This document shows positions 39,978-51,366 of a stretch of DNA of 64,000 nt, piece by piece. Position 1 is the stretch's first letter, and every line of letters begins with the position of its first letter. The notes under the pieces are model-generated. The model saw nothing but the letters and a program-made list of their open reading frames with translations, did not search any database and was not told where the DNA came from. The stretch comes from Sporobolomyces roseus (taxonomy: Eukaryota; Basidiomycota; Microbotryomycetes; Sporidiobolales; Sporidiobolaceae), in the NCBI GenBank assembly GCA_016617785.1, contig JADILM010000001.1:2604001-2668000 (forward strand), in the 5' to 3' direction. The position numbers were made by a program, and so were the translations under genes.

Positions 39978-42900
39978 ATGTCGACCTCAGTCTCCCCTCC
40001 CCCTCTCCCTCTCCTTCCTACCCCACAACTCTCCCCGTCGAAATTGGACCCTGCCACCTTGTTGACCCGTCAAGATATCGAACGGCACCTATCTTCACTC
40101 ACCTCGCAAGAATCGGAACTAGATTCGAGGTTATCCGGACTCATCTCGTCGAGAAGTCGATTAACCTCTCAATTGAAAGCGTTGGAATCATTGAGGGAAG
40201 TGGTGGGAGGGATACAAGGGGAGGCGGCTCATATGGCTGCAGAGATTGGTGCGGTAGCTGAAACGGCAGAGCGAGTAGGAGCGAAAGTGAGAGGGCTCGA
40301 CGAAGAACAGGTTCGCACTTTGCCTCTCCCTCCCGCTGCACCTCTGACTCGTCTGACCAGTGAGCTCGGCGCGACAGTCAAGAGTGAAAGCTTCGATCGA
40401 CGTCGTGCAAGCGGTGCAAGACCTGAAGACTGCCATCGCAAGTCTCGACTTGGCAGTTCAGAAGCAAGACTGGGAAGCTGCAACGAGAGCGATGCAGAGA
40501 GCTAGAGCTATCGATCCGGAGATTGTGTCAAGTGGATTCGCAGAAGCCATCGTCGTGAGTTTCATGAAGCTCCCATTCTCGTGGAATGCTATATTCTGAT
40601 ACCATCTTCTTCGTTTCCCACAGCCTACTTCAGATCTCCCTTCAACACCGTCACAAACGCTATCGCAACTCCACGACTCTCTTCTCGATACCTTCCTCAC
40701 CTCCTTCCGATCCGCCGCCGAACAGAACGATACCAACAACATCAATCGATTCTTCAAGCTCTTCCCCATGATCGAAGAAGAGGACAAAGGGCTCGAAGTT
40801 TACGCTGATTGGGTCGGAGGTATCGTCAGATCAAAGACAGGTGCTCTCAGTACGAAGAGTGAGAATACCTTTCTGCCGACAAGAACGAGATCTGCGAGAA
40901 ACTCGAACTGACAATTATTCCTCTCTTTCAGGTCAATCACCTACTCATTTCTCTTCCCTCCTCACAACACTCTTCGAATCCATCGCTCTCATTATCTCTC
41001 AACATCAACCCGTCGTCGAAAAGTATTACGGTTCCGGAAAGATGTTATCGGTCGCTTCATCACTCATGGTCGAAACTGATCGACTAGGATTACGAGTCAT
41101 CACGAACTGGGAGGAAGAGAGGAGAATACGAAGTCGAGTACTCGAGATCTCTCAACATCGATTCCAAGGGATTGCGGGATTGAAAAAGATTCAAACTTCG
41201 AAACCAAATGTCAGCCCGATGTTGAATCAGGGAGGATTCGATTCGCCTACACCACAACAAGCTACGTTGGAAACGAGTCAGATCGATCCGAAGGAGACGG
41301 ATGCCGTGTTGACTGAACTGAATATGATGAGTGGGAGATGGGAATTGTTGAGGAGGTTCTTGTATGGAACATTAGGTGTAAGGCCGCAGAACCTATCAGT
41401 ATTGTTTTACTCTCTTACTGACAGGAGGTCGTGTGACCTACAGGATGACGATGAAGCTGCTCCTCCGCCGAAAACTACTTCTGCTCCCACTCTCGCCAAC
41501 AACCTCAACTCGGATTCACCTCCAGCGGGGAAAGAGCAAGTACTCGAGGAGGAAGAAGAAGAAGAAGAAGCGAATCTCGAGCTAGTTGAGAAGAGTCAGT
41601 TAGGGAAAGCGATATCTCGACAATTGAAAGAGGTTTACATTCCACTCGAAGTCTGGTACTTACGAAGTGCGATCGAAAGAGTGAGCTGGACATTTCACTC
41701 GTCTCTAATAGCTCACAGGTGCTGATTGTTCCCCATGATTTATCTAGGCGCATCAAATGGATGAACCCGACCTCAATTCCTCTCCCACCCTCTCTTCATC
41801 TCTCGACGACATTTTCTACATTCTCAAAAAGACCCTCTACCGACTACTCAGCACTGGCTCAATTCTCGCCGTCTCCTCTCTCTGCCGAGAACTCCGAACG
41901 GTACTAGACGAGGATGTAGCCGAAGTGTGGAGGAGTCGAATGGAGAGTTGTTTGAAAGATTTACAGGCGGGAACTACGCAAGGGAGTACGATCGCGATTG
42001 GAGTGGGAGCGATGGGAGGAATGGCGGCTATGGGTGGTGGAAGAGCGAGGGAAGAGGAGAAGGACAGGAGAGAGAAAGAAGCTAGAGGGATTTTCATCGT
42101 ACGTTCTCTCACGAGTCTCTCAGCTTTTACGATTTAATGTGAGCTGAGTTGGTAATCGATGGATGTACAGGTATACCTCAATAACCTAGATACCGCCGCG
42201 TCTTATACCTCACGATTACATTCCGAACTCCTCTCGTCCGAAATCCTCAACTCGACTTTCTTCCTCGCCTCCGAACTTTCGCTCTCTCAACAATCCCTCA
42301 CTTCCCTCCTCCCCTCGACAACCGATCGATTCCGATTAGTCTTGAAAGGAGGACTCGATTCTTTGTTCAATCAGTTGGTTCGACCGAGGTTGAGACCGCT
42401 GTTGAGCGATGTGTATCATGCGGTTACTTACAGGTTGGATGAAGATGGATATAGTGATGCCGAGTACAAGGATGAGGTGAGGAAGAGATTTGTGAGAAGT
42501 TGGGAAAACTTGTTGGCAGGTTACAGAGTGAGCTGACTTGCTCGCTCTTCACCAATTTCCGAATTCTGACACTACTCCTCGATTTGCGCAGGATTCATTC
42601 ACGGAAAGCAACTTCAATCTATTCTTTTCGACGGCAGTGAATGTGTTGGTTCGACCTTGGGAGAGTATGATTCGAGGAATGAAGTTTACCGAAGTAAGCA
42701 TTTTCTCTCCCTCTTTACCTCCCTTCCCACTCACTGATCTACCCTTCGACTGTAGCTCGGAGCCTTGAGATTAGACCACGACATCCGTTCGATCCTCTCC
42801 TACCTCTCTACTCAATCCCCTCTCTCGTCTGGATCGTTGAGGGAGAGTTTCTCAAGGTTGCAACAAATCGCTAGTTTGTTATGTTGTGATTCGAGGGACG

Positions 42901-42983
42901 AGGCGGAGGAAGTCGTCAGTGCTGCTGCTGGAGGAAGATTGACAAAGAGTGAGGTAGAAGCGGTTTGGAATTTGCGAATTTAG
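39978..42983 (+). CDS. COG4: Conserved oligomeric Golgi complex subunit 4
   Basis: COG4 is a lobe-A subunit of the COG tethering complex that guides retrograde vesicles within the Golgi; in this family it contacts SNARE and Sly1 proteins. The ATG at 39978 gives a Pro-rich start, then RQDIERHLSSLTSQESELDS, a coiled coil ending GLDEEQ-SRVKASIDVVQAVQDL. Later come IASLDLAVQKQDWEAATRAM, RARAIDPEIV, RFFKLFPMIEEEDKGLEVYA and WVGGIVRSKTGA, all typical of COG4. Further exons read FESIALIISQHQPVVEKYYG and MLSVASSLMVETDRLGLRVI, and the C-terminal exons end Val-Trp-Asn-Leu-Arg-Ile. About nine exons; length near 850 residues as expected. A poly-Glu run (near 41550-41575) and a Gly/Met-rich insert (near 42000-42030) are local expansions. 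Confidence 0.92.
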
Positions 42984-43277
42984 TTGCAAAGTATTTCAGT
43001 GTTGTCGCTAGTTTCTTTCTCGTTCTACTAGCGGGCTTCGTGACGAGAGGTATAGCGAATGGAACGAAAAATCAAGAGAGATTTGCAGTGTGCAGTTGGA
43101 ACGAAAGATTGAGAGATGGGGTATGATCCGGGATGAACGAGGGAGAAGAGGAGGAGGAGGGAGGGAAGACTATGAACAGAGCACTTGTGCAAAGGAAGGG
43201 AGTATGTGATGGGGCAGAGATAGCTACAAGATATCGAGAGAGCGAAGGAAGGGTTAGAGAGGGAAGAAGAAAACGCT

Positions 43278-44901
43278 TTAGTTGTCTCCATTCGTCGAAC
43301 CTCCTCCACCTCGTCCAGCAGATGAAGCCGTATCGTTCCCTCCATTCTCATCCTCGTCGTGTATCGCCATTCCACCCATATGACTATCCAATTGACGAAT
43401 TCTATCATCACGACTCAAAATCAGTGTCTTGTTCTCTCTATTCGCAAAAGCAGAATGTGAAAGCGAGAGAATGTGTCGACATACCTCTCTACCTCTTTCT
43501 CTCTCCTCTCATTCTCAGTCCTAACCCTCATCAACGCCATATCCCAATCCTCATCCTCCTCTCCCTCGCTCTCCTCATCATCCGAATCACCTCTACCCAA
43601 TTCCGGATTGAAAGTGAAGAGATCCCTTCCAGACATTCCAATACTCTTTCCAGCCGCAAACGTAGCAGATTTCGCACTTTGGAGCGCTTGAACTTCTGCG
43701 TCTTTCTTGGACAAACGGTTCTTTTTCCATTCTGCAAAAGTTTCTTTCGTTAACGGAGTGAGTTTCTTCGGGTCCAACTTGTGTCGCTACACACAACAAC
43801 TCTCATCATAACTAATCAGTACACTTTGAAGGGAGAGGACGAGGGGGAGAAGGAGGGGGGGCTTACTTCGACTTCGAGGAATTCTTCGAGAGAAATTTCT
43901 TGTTTCTTTGCGTCGGCTTCTTCTTTCTTCTTTTGAGATTTGAGTACGAAACCAGGTGGTAAAGCATGTCGGTATTTACATTTGTCTCCACCATCTGGAC
44001 ACTCCCTATAAACACTCGCAACTTTCGTCATCAGTAGCTGTCTGTCTCTATCGGTCCAAAGAAGAGAGAGAGAGGACGGGAGGGAGAAGGAAGGGAGTCA
44101 CAGTGGAGGGAGAGGGGTTGCTTACCAGAACCAACCGTATTTACCCGTTTCAACCGCTTGAAGGAAATGTTTACAAACGATATCGGTTGTGACTTTGGGG
44201 TTACCCTTGCGAGAAACAACTTCCCGTAATTTCGCTTCGTCCCAAGTTGACATGTCATCTGCTCATCTCACGTATTCATCATCAGTTTCTCTAGTGGATG
44301 AGAGGAGGGAGGAGGAGGAAGGATTGTACCGTTCTCTTGTCCTTCTTTCTTTTCATCTCGTTGATCGGCGTAAACTGAGGCTTTTTGTACTTTACGTTCC
44401 ACTTCCAATTCATGAGAGAATTTACATTTGTTTCCTATTCACTCTCACTCGATGAGTTCACACACGAGCAAGAGATAGAGAGAGAGAGACTGAATCGTTT
44501 ACCTTTTTGACATCTCCCGGCTTTGAAGAAAGCACAGAGGACAGTTTTTGGATCGACTCCGAATGGTACTTTTGGTTGAATGATATCGGTAGGAGCCATC
44601 AACTGTGACAATTCCTCCTTCTTTGCCATTTCCAACCTCTTCCTCTCTGCCAATTTCTCCCTCTCCTTCTTCTTCTCCTGTTCTTCTTTCGTCACTCCTC
44701 GCAAATTCGCTTGTTGGTTCAACTCTTGTACGTGTCGTTGTACTTTGGCAGATTTGTTCTTGTTCTTCAAACCGAATGACTTATTTTCAAACGTCATGAG
44801 GTTAGTGTGGATGGTGAAGGAGAAGAGGAGGAGAAAGAGCGTACGAGATCAGGCTTTACTTTTGCTGGACCACCTTGCTTTTGTTGCTTCTTGGGAGGCA
44901 T
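43278..44901 (-). CDS. TMA46: Tma46/ZC3H15-type CCCH zinc-finger protein (DRG-binding)
   Basis: Family members (Tma46, DFRP1, ZC3H15) bind and stabilise the translational GTPase Rbg1/DRG1 and associate with ribosomes. The ATG at 44901 gives [20 protein letters not shown], then [20 protein letters not shown], a Lys/Glu-rich helix, and [20 protein letters not shown]. The first finger is [19 protein letters not shown]; the second is [20 protein letters not shown] followed by [10 protein letters not shown]. Between them is a segment with [11 protein letters not shown]. The DFRP region follows with [30 protein letters not shown] and [12 protein letters not shown], then an acidic stretch and a Gly/Ser tail ending Asn-Gly-Asp-Asn. 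It is head to head with DUS2, with 297 bases between start codons, so ribosome- and tRNA-related genes may share a promoter. Confidence 0.93.
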
Positions 44902-45198
44902 GTTTGAGAGTATGAGAGTTCCTTAAATAAGGATGAGGTAGTTTGACAAAGTGTGCGTGATCTAGATTGAGAGCTGTAATGGGTGATTGACTGTCCTTTG
45001 TGGTTCACTAGGAGGTGTAGGTGAGCCTGAGCAGCTAGTTGAAGTGAATCGTAGCAAAGAATCTCTCTCACTTGATGAAATTTCGAAAAAATCTCATCAA
45101 AGTCGAGTGACTCGCTCTTGCTCTCTCTTTTCATGCAATTACGCCCCTTGCTATCTTGCTTGAGCTGCGCCAACTCCTACTCACTTACTACCAGAGCC
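44902..45198. promoter_or_regulatory. Shared head-to-head promoter, TMA46 / DUS2
   Basis: 297 bases between the main start codons. An in-frame upstream ATG for DUS2 lies inside it at 45133. Confidence 0.5.
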
Positions 45199-46866
45199 AT
45201 GTCCACTACCACTCGCCCTCGTTCTCCTTCTCCTCTCTCTCCTCACTCTCACTCTCACTCTCACTCAACCTCACACTCTGAACAACCTCAATCAAAGCGA
45301 CAACGACTCAACCCAACGACAACGAGAAAGACACTGCCATATGAAAAGGGAATGCATCTAGCTCCAATGGTTCGAATCGGTACTCTTCCAACCAGATTAC
45401 TAGGTATCCTTTCACCCTCTGTCTCCAGGCTCGAGTGCAAGCTGATAGTCCGGATGTAGCTTTGGAGTATGGAGCGGAATTAGTATGGGGTCCAGAAATA
45501 GTAGATAAAGCAATCATTGGTTCAACTCGAGTCGTCGACCGTAAGTTCCCTTCCCTCCTCTCCGATCCCACCTTTACTCACATCCTCGAATGCTCACAGC
45601 CGTATCTGGTGTCATTTCATTCACGAAAAACAACCGATCCATTTTCGACTGTCACCCATTGGAGAAATCTCGTCTAATCTTTCAATTGGGAAGTGCCGAT
45701 CCTAACTTGGCGGTACAGGCTATGAAAGTTATCGAAGGGGATGTCGGTGGGGTTGGATTGAATTGTGGGTGCCCGAAGAGCTTTAGTTTGCAGGGTGGAA
45801 TGGGAGCGGCATTACTCAAAGATCCGGAGAGATTATGCGCTGTACGTTAGAACTCTCTCTACTCTTTCTTCTCGCTTTGGACTTCAAGCGAGACTGATGA
45901 AAGGTGACATTGCTCGTAGATCTTGACCGCGTTGGTGGAATCGACGGATCTACCCATCGATGCGAAAATCCGACTACTTCCTCTTGATTCCTCTCCCTCC
46001 TCTTCAGAACCCTCCGATCCATCGACTGCAATCTCAACCGAACCCTCCACCCCAACTCCCTCATCATCGTCCACTCCTCCCTCCGATTCCACTCTCACTC
46101 CTCCAACTCTCCCTCTCTCATCACTCGAACCGACTCTTCCCCTAGTCAGAAAAATCCTCTCGACCGGTATCTCCTGTCTCACGGTCCACTGTCGAACTCA
46201 AACCATGCGTTCCTCCGAACCCGCCTTGCATCACCGCCTCCGAAATCTCATCACTCAACTCCAGAACTCTACCTCGATCCCTATAGTTTGTAATGGAGAC
46301 GTTTTGGGAGGATCGCCTGAAGAGGCTGGGTGGGGGAATTCTAGCGAGGTGTGTAAGGAGACTGGGGTTGAGAGTGTCATGATTGCGAGAGCGGCCGAAT
46401 CGAACCTTAGTTGTTTCAGGCGTCAAGGTTTACTCGATCCCATTTCAGAAGTCATTCCAAAATTACTTAGAATCGTGAGTACTTCCTCCTCTCTCCGCTT
46501 GAGTGTAGAGGGTTGATGCTGATGAGTTGAAGGGAATAGGCTATAACGACTAAGAATCATTTCTCTAACACGAAATACGTATTGAACGCTATCAACCTCC
46601 ATTCGGGTCCTACCCCACCTGGGAAAGAAAAGAACAGGGACTACAAATTGAAGATGAACAAAGCGAAGAACTACTTTGAAATGGGAGAGATCTTTGGGAT
46701 TCAGAAGGAAGAAGTGGAGGGATTGGAGAGGAATGGTGAAGGGGGAATGAGGGAGTTGGTCAAGGGGTGGGTCGGGAGAATGAAGGGGAATGAGAGTGCG
46801 GAGAAGGGTGAGAATGGGAAGGAAGAGATCGCAGGAAAGGAGGAGAAGGGGACAAAGGGAGAGTAG
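45199..46866 (+). CDS. DUS2: tRNA-dihydrouridine(20) synthase, Dus2 type
   Basis: Dus2 (yeast Smm1) uses FMN and NAD(P)H to reduce U20 of tRNA. The ATG at 45199 gives a Ser/His-rich disordered start with a (CTCACT)n-encoded Ser-His run. The TIM barrel follows: MHLAPMVRIGTLPTRLL, ALEYGAELVWGPEIVDKAII, RLIFQLGSADPNLAVQAMKV and VGLNCGCPKSFSLQGGMGAA, whose NCGCP carries the catalytic Cys. Next is LLKDPERLCAILTALVESTD, then an 80-residue Ser/Pro insert, LSTGISCLTVHCRTQTMRSS, IPIVCNGDVLGG and GVESVMIARAAESN. The helical domain includes AITTKNHFSNTKYVLNAINL, and the C-terminus is Lys/Glu/Gly-rich. No C-terminal dsRBD of the animal enzyme is seen. An upstream in-frame ATG at 45133 would add 22 residues. 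Confidence 0.92.
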
Positions 46867-47473
46867 CTGAGGTATTCGCACTTGGAAAGTGGTAGAATCT
46901 CGTTGTGCGTTGCTTTCGTTCTCCTCTTTTGCTTCCTTACGCTAATGATCATGGTGGGAAGGACAGTGAGATAGTGCGCTTCCTGCAGTCGAACCTCTTT
47001 GACTTCGCAAACCCAGCAGTGTCCGAAGGGAGAATTCGAATCATCTTTTGTCTTTCGGGTTCGCGGCTCGTGAAGCTCGTTTAGAAAAGCTCTCGAATGC
47101 TTGGTCGGACGGAGGATCAGAGGAAGGCCGTCGAAGTTGGCTATTGACATCTGCGGCAACTAGTCGCGGGAAGAAAGCTTTGTTTCTCTCAAACTCGTTC
47201 TCGCTCGTCGCCCGCTCGGGAAAATGCTATTCCTCAGTTCCTCGACAGGAGTGCTCGGCTCTCGGTGGGGTTTCTGCGTGTAAATCGATCGAAGTCTAAA
47301 CCCGGTCTAAACCCGAGGTGCGACTCAAGGCAGCGTTCGTCTTGCTCTCTACTCTCTTACTCTTGCTCCACTTCCTACGCAGAGCTCGACTCACTCTCAG
47401 CAGATTGTCGTGAGCTTTCCCTTTACAGCGCCAAATATCGGATCGATTTGCTCATGCTCGACTTTTCCAGATT
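46867..47473. other. Intergenic upstream of a zinc-finger gene
   Basis: About 600 bases with short frames only. No motif is recognised. The zinc-finger gene's true start could lie upstream if another exon exists. Confidence 0.4.
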
Positions 47474-48577
47474 ATGCCAACAAAACATTCGAAACGCCGT
47501 CCGACACAGCCCCGATACCAGCATCCGTACCGTGAATGCGAATATTGTCGGAAGAGCATCCGCGTCGATGTACGCTGGCCATGATGTCTCGCACACAAAG
47601 GTTTCGACGGACGTACTGACCTCAGCTTCATTACTCCAGACAATGAAGCAACACGTCGATGACACTCATAGTGGGAAGTGTTCGTTGTATCCATGCACAC
47701 AGTGCAACAACACTGCGTTCGGTCCGAGGTTACAGTGCGTCGTCTCGCACGATTGGAAGATCTACAGCACATTTTAGTTGACGTTGTTTGCCGTGATAGT
47801 CGGATGCTTCTAGAGCATCAGGACAAGTTCTGCCGAAAGGGCAAATTTGATCCGGAGGTTTGGGAGCAAGATGCGGATGGGACAGTAGTTCGAAAGAAGG
47901 CTGTTCGAACCGTTCGAGAGACGGTTCGTCTCTCTCTTTGATATGGTCTTGCCTGTGCCACTTCTGACCGTCTCTTAGCATCCCAGCACAACGATACCGA
48001 CTCAGAAGACGACGCTCCCGGTTCAGACGACGACGAATACGCAGAAACTCGGCATTTCGCAGGGACACCTCGACGAAGCTCCTCTCCATTTCGCCCTCAA
48101 GCTCGCGACTACTCGCCATGTTCTATCCCTCCAGACTTCGATCATATCGCAAACTATCCTGGGTACCATACCGACGGAGAACGATCCCCTTCGCCCGAAA
48201 ACTCGAGTCAGGACTTTTCGCAACGTCACGAGATCAGCTCCCCTTGTCGACATCTAGCACTTTTGCGTGCCAAGGTGATGCTGGAGCATCAAGATGCACG
48301 CGATCCTGACCTGGAGAAAACATCAACTATGGTAATCCCCGATCCTGCCCTCTTTTACCAACGGGGAGATGAGTATCGTTTCGAGGAGAAGCCCACAATG
48401 AACCCATTCAACCTTCATACAGCAATAACGACATCACATCCTTGGAATCCAGCGCATCACACCGAGCGTCGCCGCCGTGACTCTGCAGGCCATCACCAAG
48501 TTCAACCCCCTCTTCATTCTCTTGCGAAACCGTTCTCTCTTCGCCAATCCCGTATCTATCCCTCTCTCGCTATATAG
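47474..48577 (+). CDS. C2H2-type zinc-finger protein, paralogue of the 37 kb gene
   Basis: The ATG at 47474 opens a 32-codon exon ending ECEYCRKSIRVD. A 71-base intron with a CTGAC branch leads to TMKQHVDDTHSGKCSLYPCT, completing a classic finger C-x2-C-x11-H-x4-H. A second Cys/His cluster, CTQCNNTAF then VDVVCRDSRMLLEHQDKFC, crosses the next intron and is followed by KFDPEVWEQDADGTVVRKK. The last exon, from about 47979, is acidic then Ser/Pro/Arg-rich (TDSEDDAPGSDDDEYAETRH). It contains a repeated CRHLALLRAKVMLEHQDARD element and ends Tyr-Pro-Ser-Leu-Ala-Ile. The finger pair and the W-E-x-D-x2-G tail match the gene at 37202-37693. Nuclear nucleic-acid binding is likely. The intron at about 47723-47778 has a weak donor (GTCCGA). 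Confidence 0.55.
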
Positions 48578-49474
48578 CCTTACTTCACCCCACGTATCTT
48601 TTCCCTTCCTTCTTCTGGACTGTTGTTACTTCCCTCTTTCACGTCGACTGTATCGCACATTGAACCTGATTTCTTTCGAAACTTCTCGTTCACCTTTCTT
48701 TGATCTATCGCTCAGCAGCACCCAATTCCGAGCCCCAGTACCGTCGTGTACTCTCACTCCGAATCTACGATGGCAGATTGAGACAGCACAGAATGGCGAG
48801 TGGCAGCTCAAGCAAGCTCTTTCGCTTTTGCTTCGCACGCAAACTTTTTCGAAAGTCATTGATTCGGGAGGTTGCGAGGACGATGCACTCTCGTCTGTTC
48901 TCAAAGATGTGATCATCTTCGATACGACGAGCTCAGGTGATCAATCTGAACTTGTGCGAAATTCCAGTTGGGGCCAACCAAAAGTTGCGAAACGTTCTCC
49001 TTCTTCTCCCCTCTCATTCCCTCACTTTTCCGAATCGCTCTTCTCATCCGCTCGTCTATATTCGACCACTATTCAAACGCTCGCCCTCCACCAATCGACT
49101 GAAATCCCAATCTCCTCTCCTCTTTCTCCCCACCACTTTCTTGCTCCCTCCTCTCTCATCCTCTCGGACTCTCCTTCGATCTCACAGACCTACACCGATC
49201 AGTAAAATAGCCTCAAGAATCTACTCTACATCGCCTCATCTTATCGGAGATAGCTGCTCGCCCTCTTCTTTTCCAACTTCCGTCATCTTCTCGGCAATCT
49301 GTCCAATCCAGTCCATGCCTCGTGAAGCTGTACAAGCCTGAATTTATACCTATACAATTTTCATATACAGCGCCGACCGTCTCGTACACCCCTCCTCTCC
49401 AATCTGACCCCTCTCCTTTCTCCTGAAACTTCTCCTCTCTCCTATTTCCCCCAACCTTTCGCCCAGTCTATCAA
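48578..49474. other. Intergenic upstream of the NEM1-like gene
   Basis: A plus-strand frame of 242 codons (48477-49205) crosses it but overlaps the zinc-finger gene's last exon in another frame and has low-complexity Ser/Leu/Phe content; I treat it as chance. The 150 bases before the NEM1-like ATG are C/T-rich, typical of a leader. Confidence 0.45.
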
Positions 49475-51129
49475 ATGAACACTCTCTCCTATTTCCTCTC
49501 AACTTTACGGCCATCCCCTCCTCCTTCACCTCGAGCGAGTACATCAGAATTACCGATTCCACTCGAACTACCCTCGATTTCAGATTCCGCAGTCGGCACT
49601 TCGAACGAATCGGATGAACAAGATTTAGAGAAACAATCAGACCACTCGGCAGCAGACGTGTTGGACACAGATGGTGAGCATGGGGAACGAGGGAGAACGC
49701 GATTGGGAGATACAGGGGATGGTGGAGCAGGAATCTCTGAACAAATCGAGGCGGTGTTTACGAGTGAGAGGAGGGGGGAACCTCCTAGGATTGGTATACT
49801 CCCACCGAGCAGGAAAGGGAGTAGGAAAGGGAAGTCGAGAGCCGATGATTCGGCGAGGTTCGAATCACTCGATGCAGATTCGTTTGACGAGAAGAAATCG
49901 GACACGACGGGAGTCAACGACACTCTACCTTTCCACGACCAGGTCCCCTCGAAATCTGTCACTCTCATCGACGACCGACCGACCTGGCCCTTCATTGCCC
50001 GACTTGCAAGAACTTGGCCATTTCGATTTACTGCTTCGATCTATCTCCTCATTCGACGTTTCCTATCGCTCTTCGGCCTCTCCCATCCACCTCGACCTCG
50101 ATTCAACTCTTTACTCGCACCTCTCTCCACCGAAGATCCCGAGAAATCCCCATCTCGTCAACAACACCTCAACGCAACCATCGTCAGCCTCTCCGTTTCC
50201 TCGACTCCTTCCGGCTCGGTCCCTCCATCTCCGTCCGCCCCGACTTCACCCTACGCATCTTCCCTCCCTCGACAAGTTCGAGCTCCTCGATTGACTCCGA
50301 AAACCCTCGTCCTCGACCTAGACGAAACTTTGATCCATTCTACGTCGAGACCTACGACTCACGGGAGAGGAAGGAACGTTCCAAAGGGGCTCAAGACTAC
50401 TATGGTCGAAGTCGTGCTAGATGGAAGGAGTACCATGTATACTGTTTACAAGAGACCTTGGGTCGATTTCTTTTTGCGAAAGGTGAGCGAACTCATTTTC
50501 TCTTCTCGTTCGCCCCTCATGAAGTGCCTGAGACTCATTGGACTCGTCTACAGGTCTCGTCTTGGTATACTGTCGTCATCTTTACCGCTTCACTCCCAGA
50601 ATACGCCGATCCAGTAATCGATTGGTTAGATGGAGGGGATGGTAGAGGAGGCCTCATCGGAGGGAGATTGTTCAGATCTCATTGTTTGGCGAAGAATGGG
50701 ACATATGTCAAGGATTTGACGGTCGTCGATCAAGATTTGGCGAAGGTTTGTTTGGTCGATAACTCGCCTGTTAGTTACGCTATCAATCAAGGTGAGTTTC
50801 TCGCTACCTCTCTCACATTCGGTGCTTCTGAGGCTGACTCTGAGCGCGCTTCTCTGTCTACAGCTAACGGAATTCCAATCGAAGGATGGATCAATGACCC
50901 AAACGACGAATGTCTCCTCGATCTCTTACCAATGCTCGACTCTCTCCGCTTCACCAACGACGTTCGACGGGTATTGGGATTGCGAGGGTTCGGCAAAGCT
51001 TCTCAAGGATTATCGTCAGCTAGCTCACCGGGAACGAGGCGGACATCTTCTACTGCGACTGCGACTGCTGCTGGAGTCGGGGAGCAGAGTGCGAGGAGAT
51101 CGACGACAGAGACTAGGCGTAAACCTTGA
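49475..51129 (+). CDS. NEM1: Nem1-like nuclear envelope phosphatase (FCP/SCP family)
   Basis: Nem1, with Spo7, dephosphorylates the lipin Pah1 at the ER/nuclear envelope and so controls phospholipid versus storage lipid synthesis. The ATG at 49475 gives a 165-residue Ser/Asp/Glu-rich region. A hydrophobic segment at about residues 175-197 (WPFRFTASIYLLIRRFLSLF) would anchor it. The haloacid-dehalogenase-type domain starts TPKTLVLDLDETLIHS, with the DxDxT nucleophile motif near residue 281. It continues YTVYKRPWVDFFLRKVS, WYTVVIFTASLPEYADPVID, RLFRSHCLAKNGTYVKDLTV and KVCLVDNSPVSYAINQ, ending with IPIEGWINDPNDECLLDLLP. Three introns interrupt the catalytic half. The Ser/Thr/Arg-rich tail beyond the domain (about 45 residues) is longer than usual. 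Confidence 0.9.
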
Positions 51130-51366
51130 GTATTACTTAGCTACTCTCGTTTCCCTCGACTGTAAGAATAGATATCATTGTCTCATTCTCATTCACCTCA
51201 AGGGAGAGCTGTGAGGAGATCATGATGCGTCGAAGCTCGCTAAAGTCTAACGTTTTCCGAGTTTGTCAAGCTTCGGACTAGCGAGATGTAAACTGCAGAA
51301 CGATGCTATGTACGATGCAATTGCAGATGCGAGGATAAGGGTGAGGATGAATTTACGATAACTTAC

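Noticed and set aside
45232..45275. CTCACT repeats as a regulatory satellite
   Set aside because: They lie in the DUS2 coding exon and encode a Ser-His run in the disordered start.
48477..49205. 242-codon plus-strand frame
   Set aside because: It overlaps the end of the zinc-finger gene in another frame and continues through C/T-rich leader sequence. No motif.
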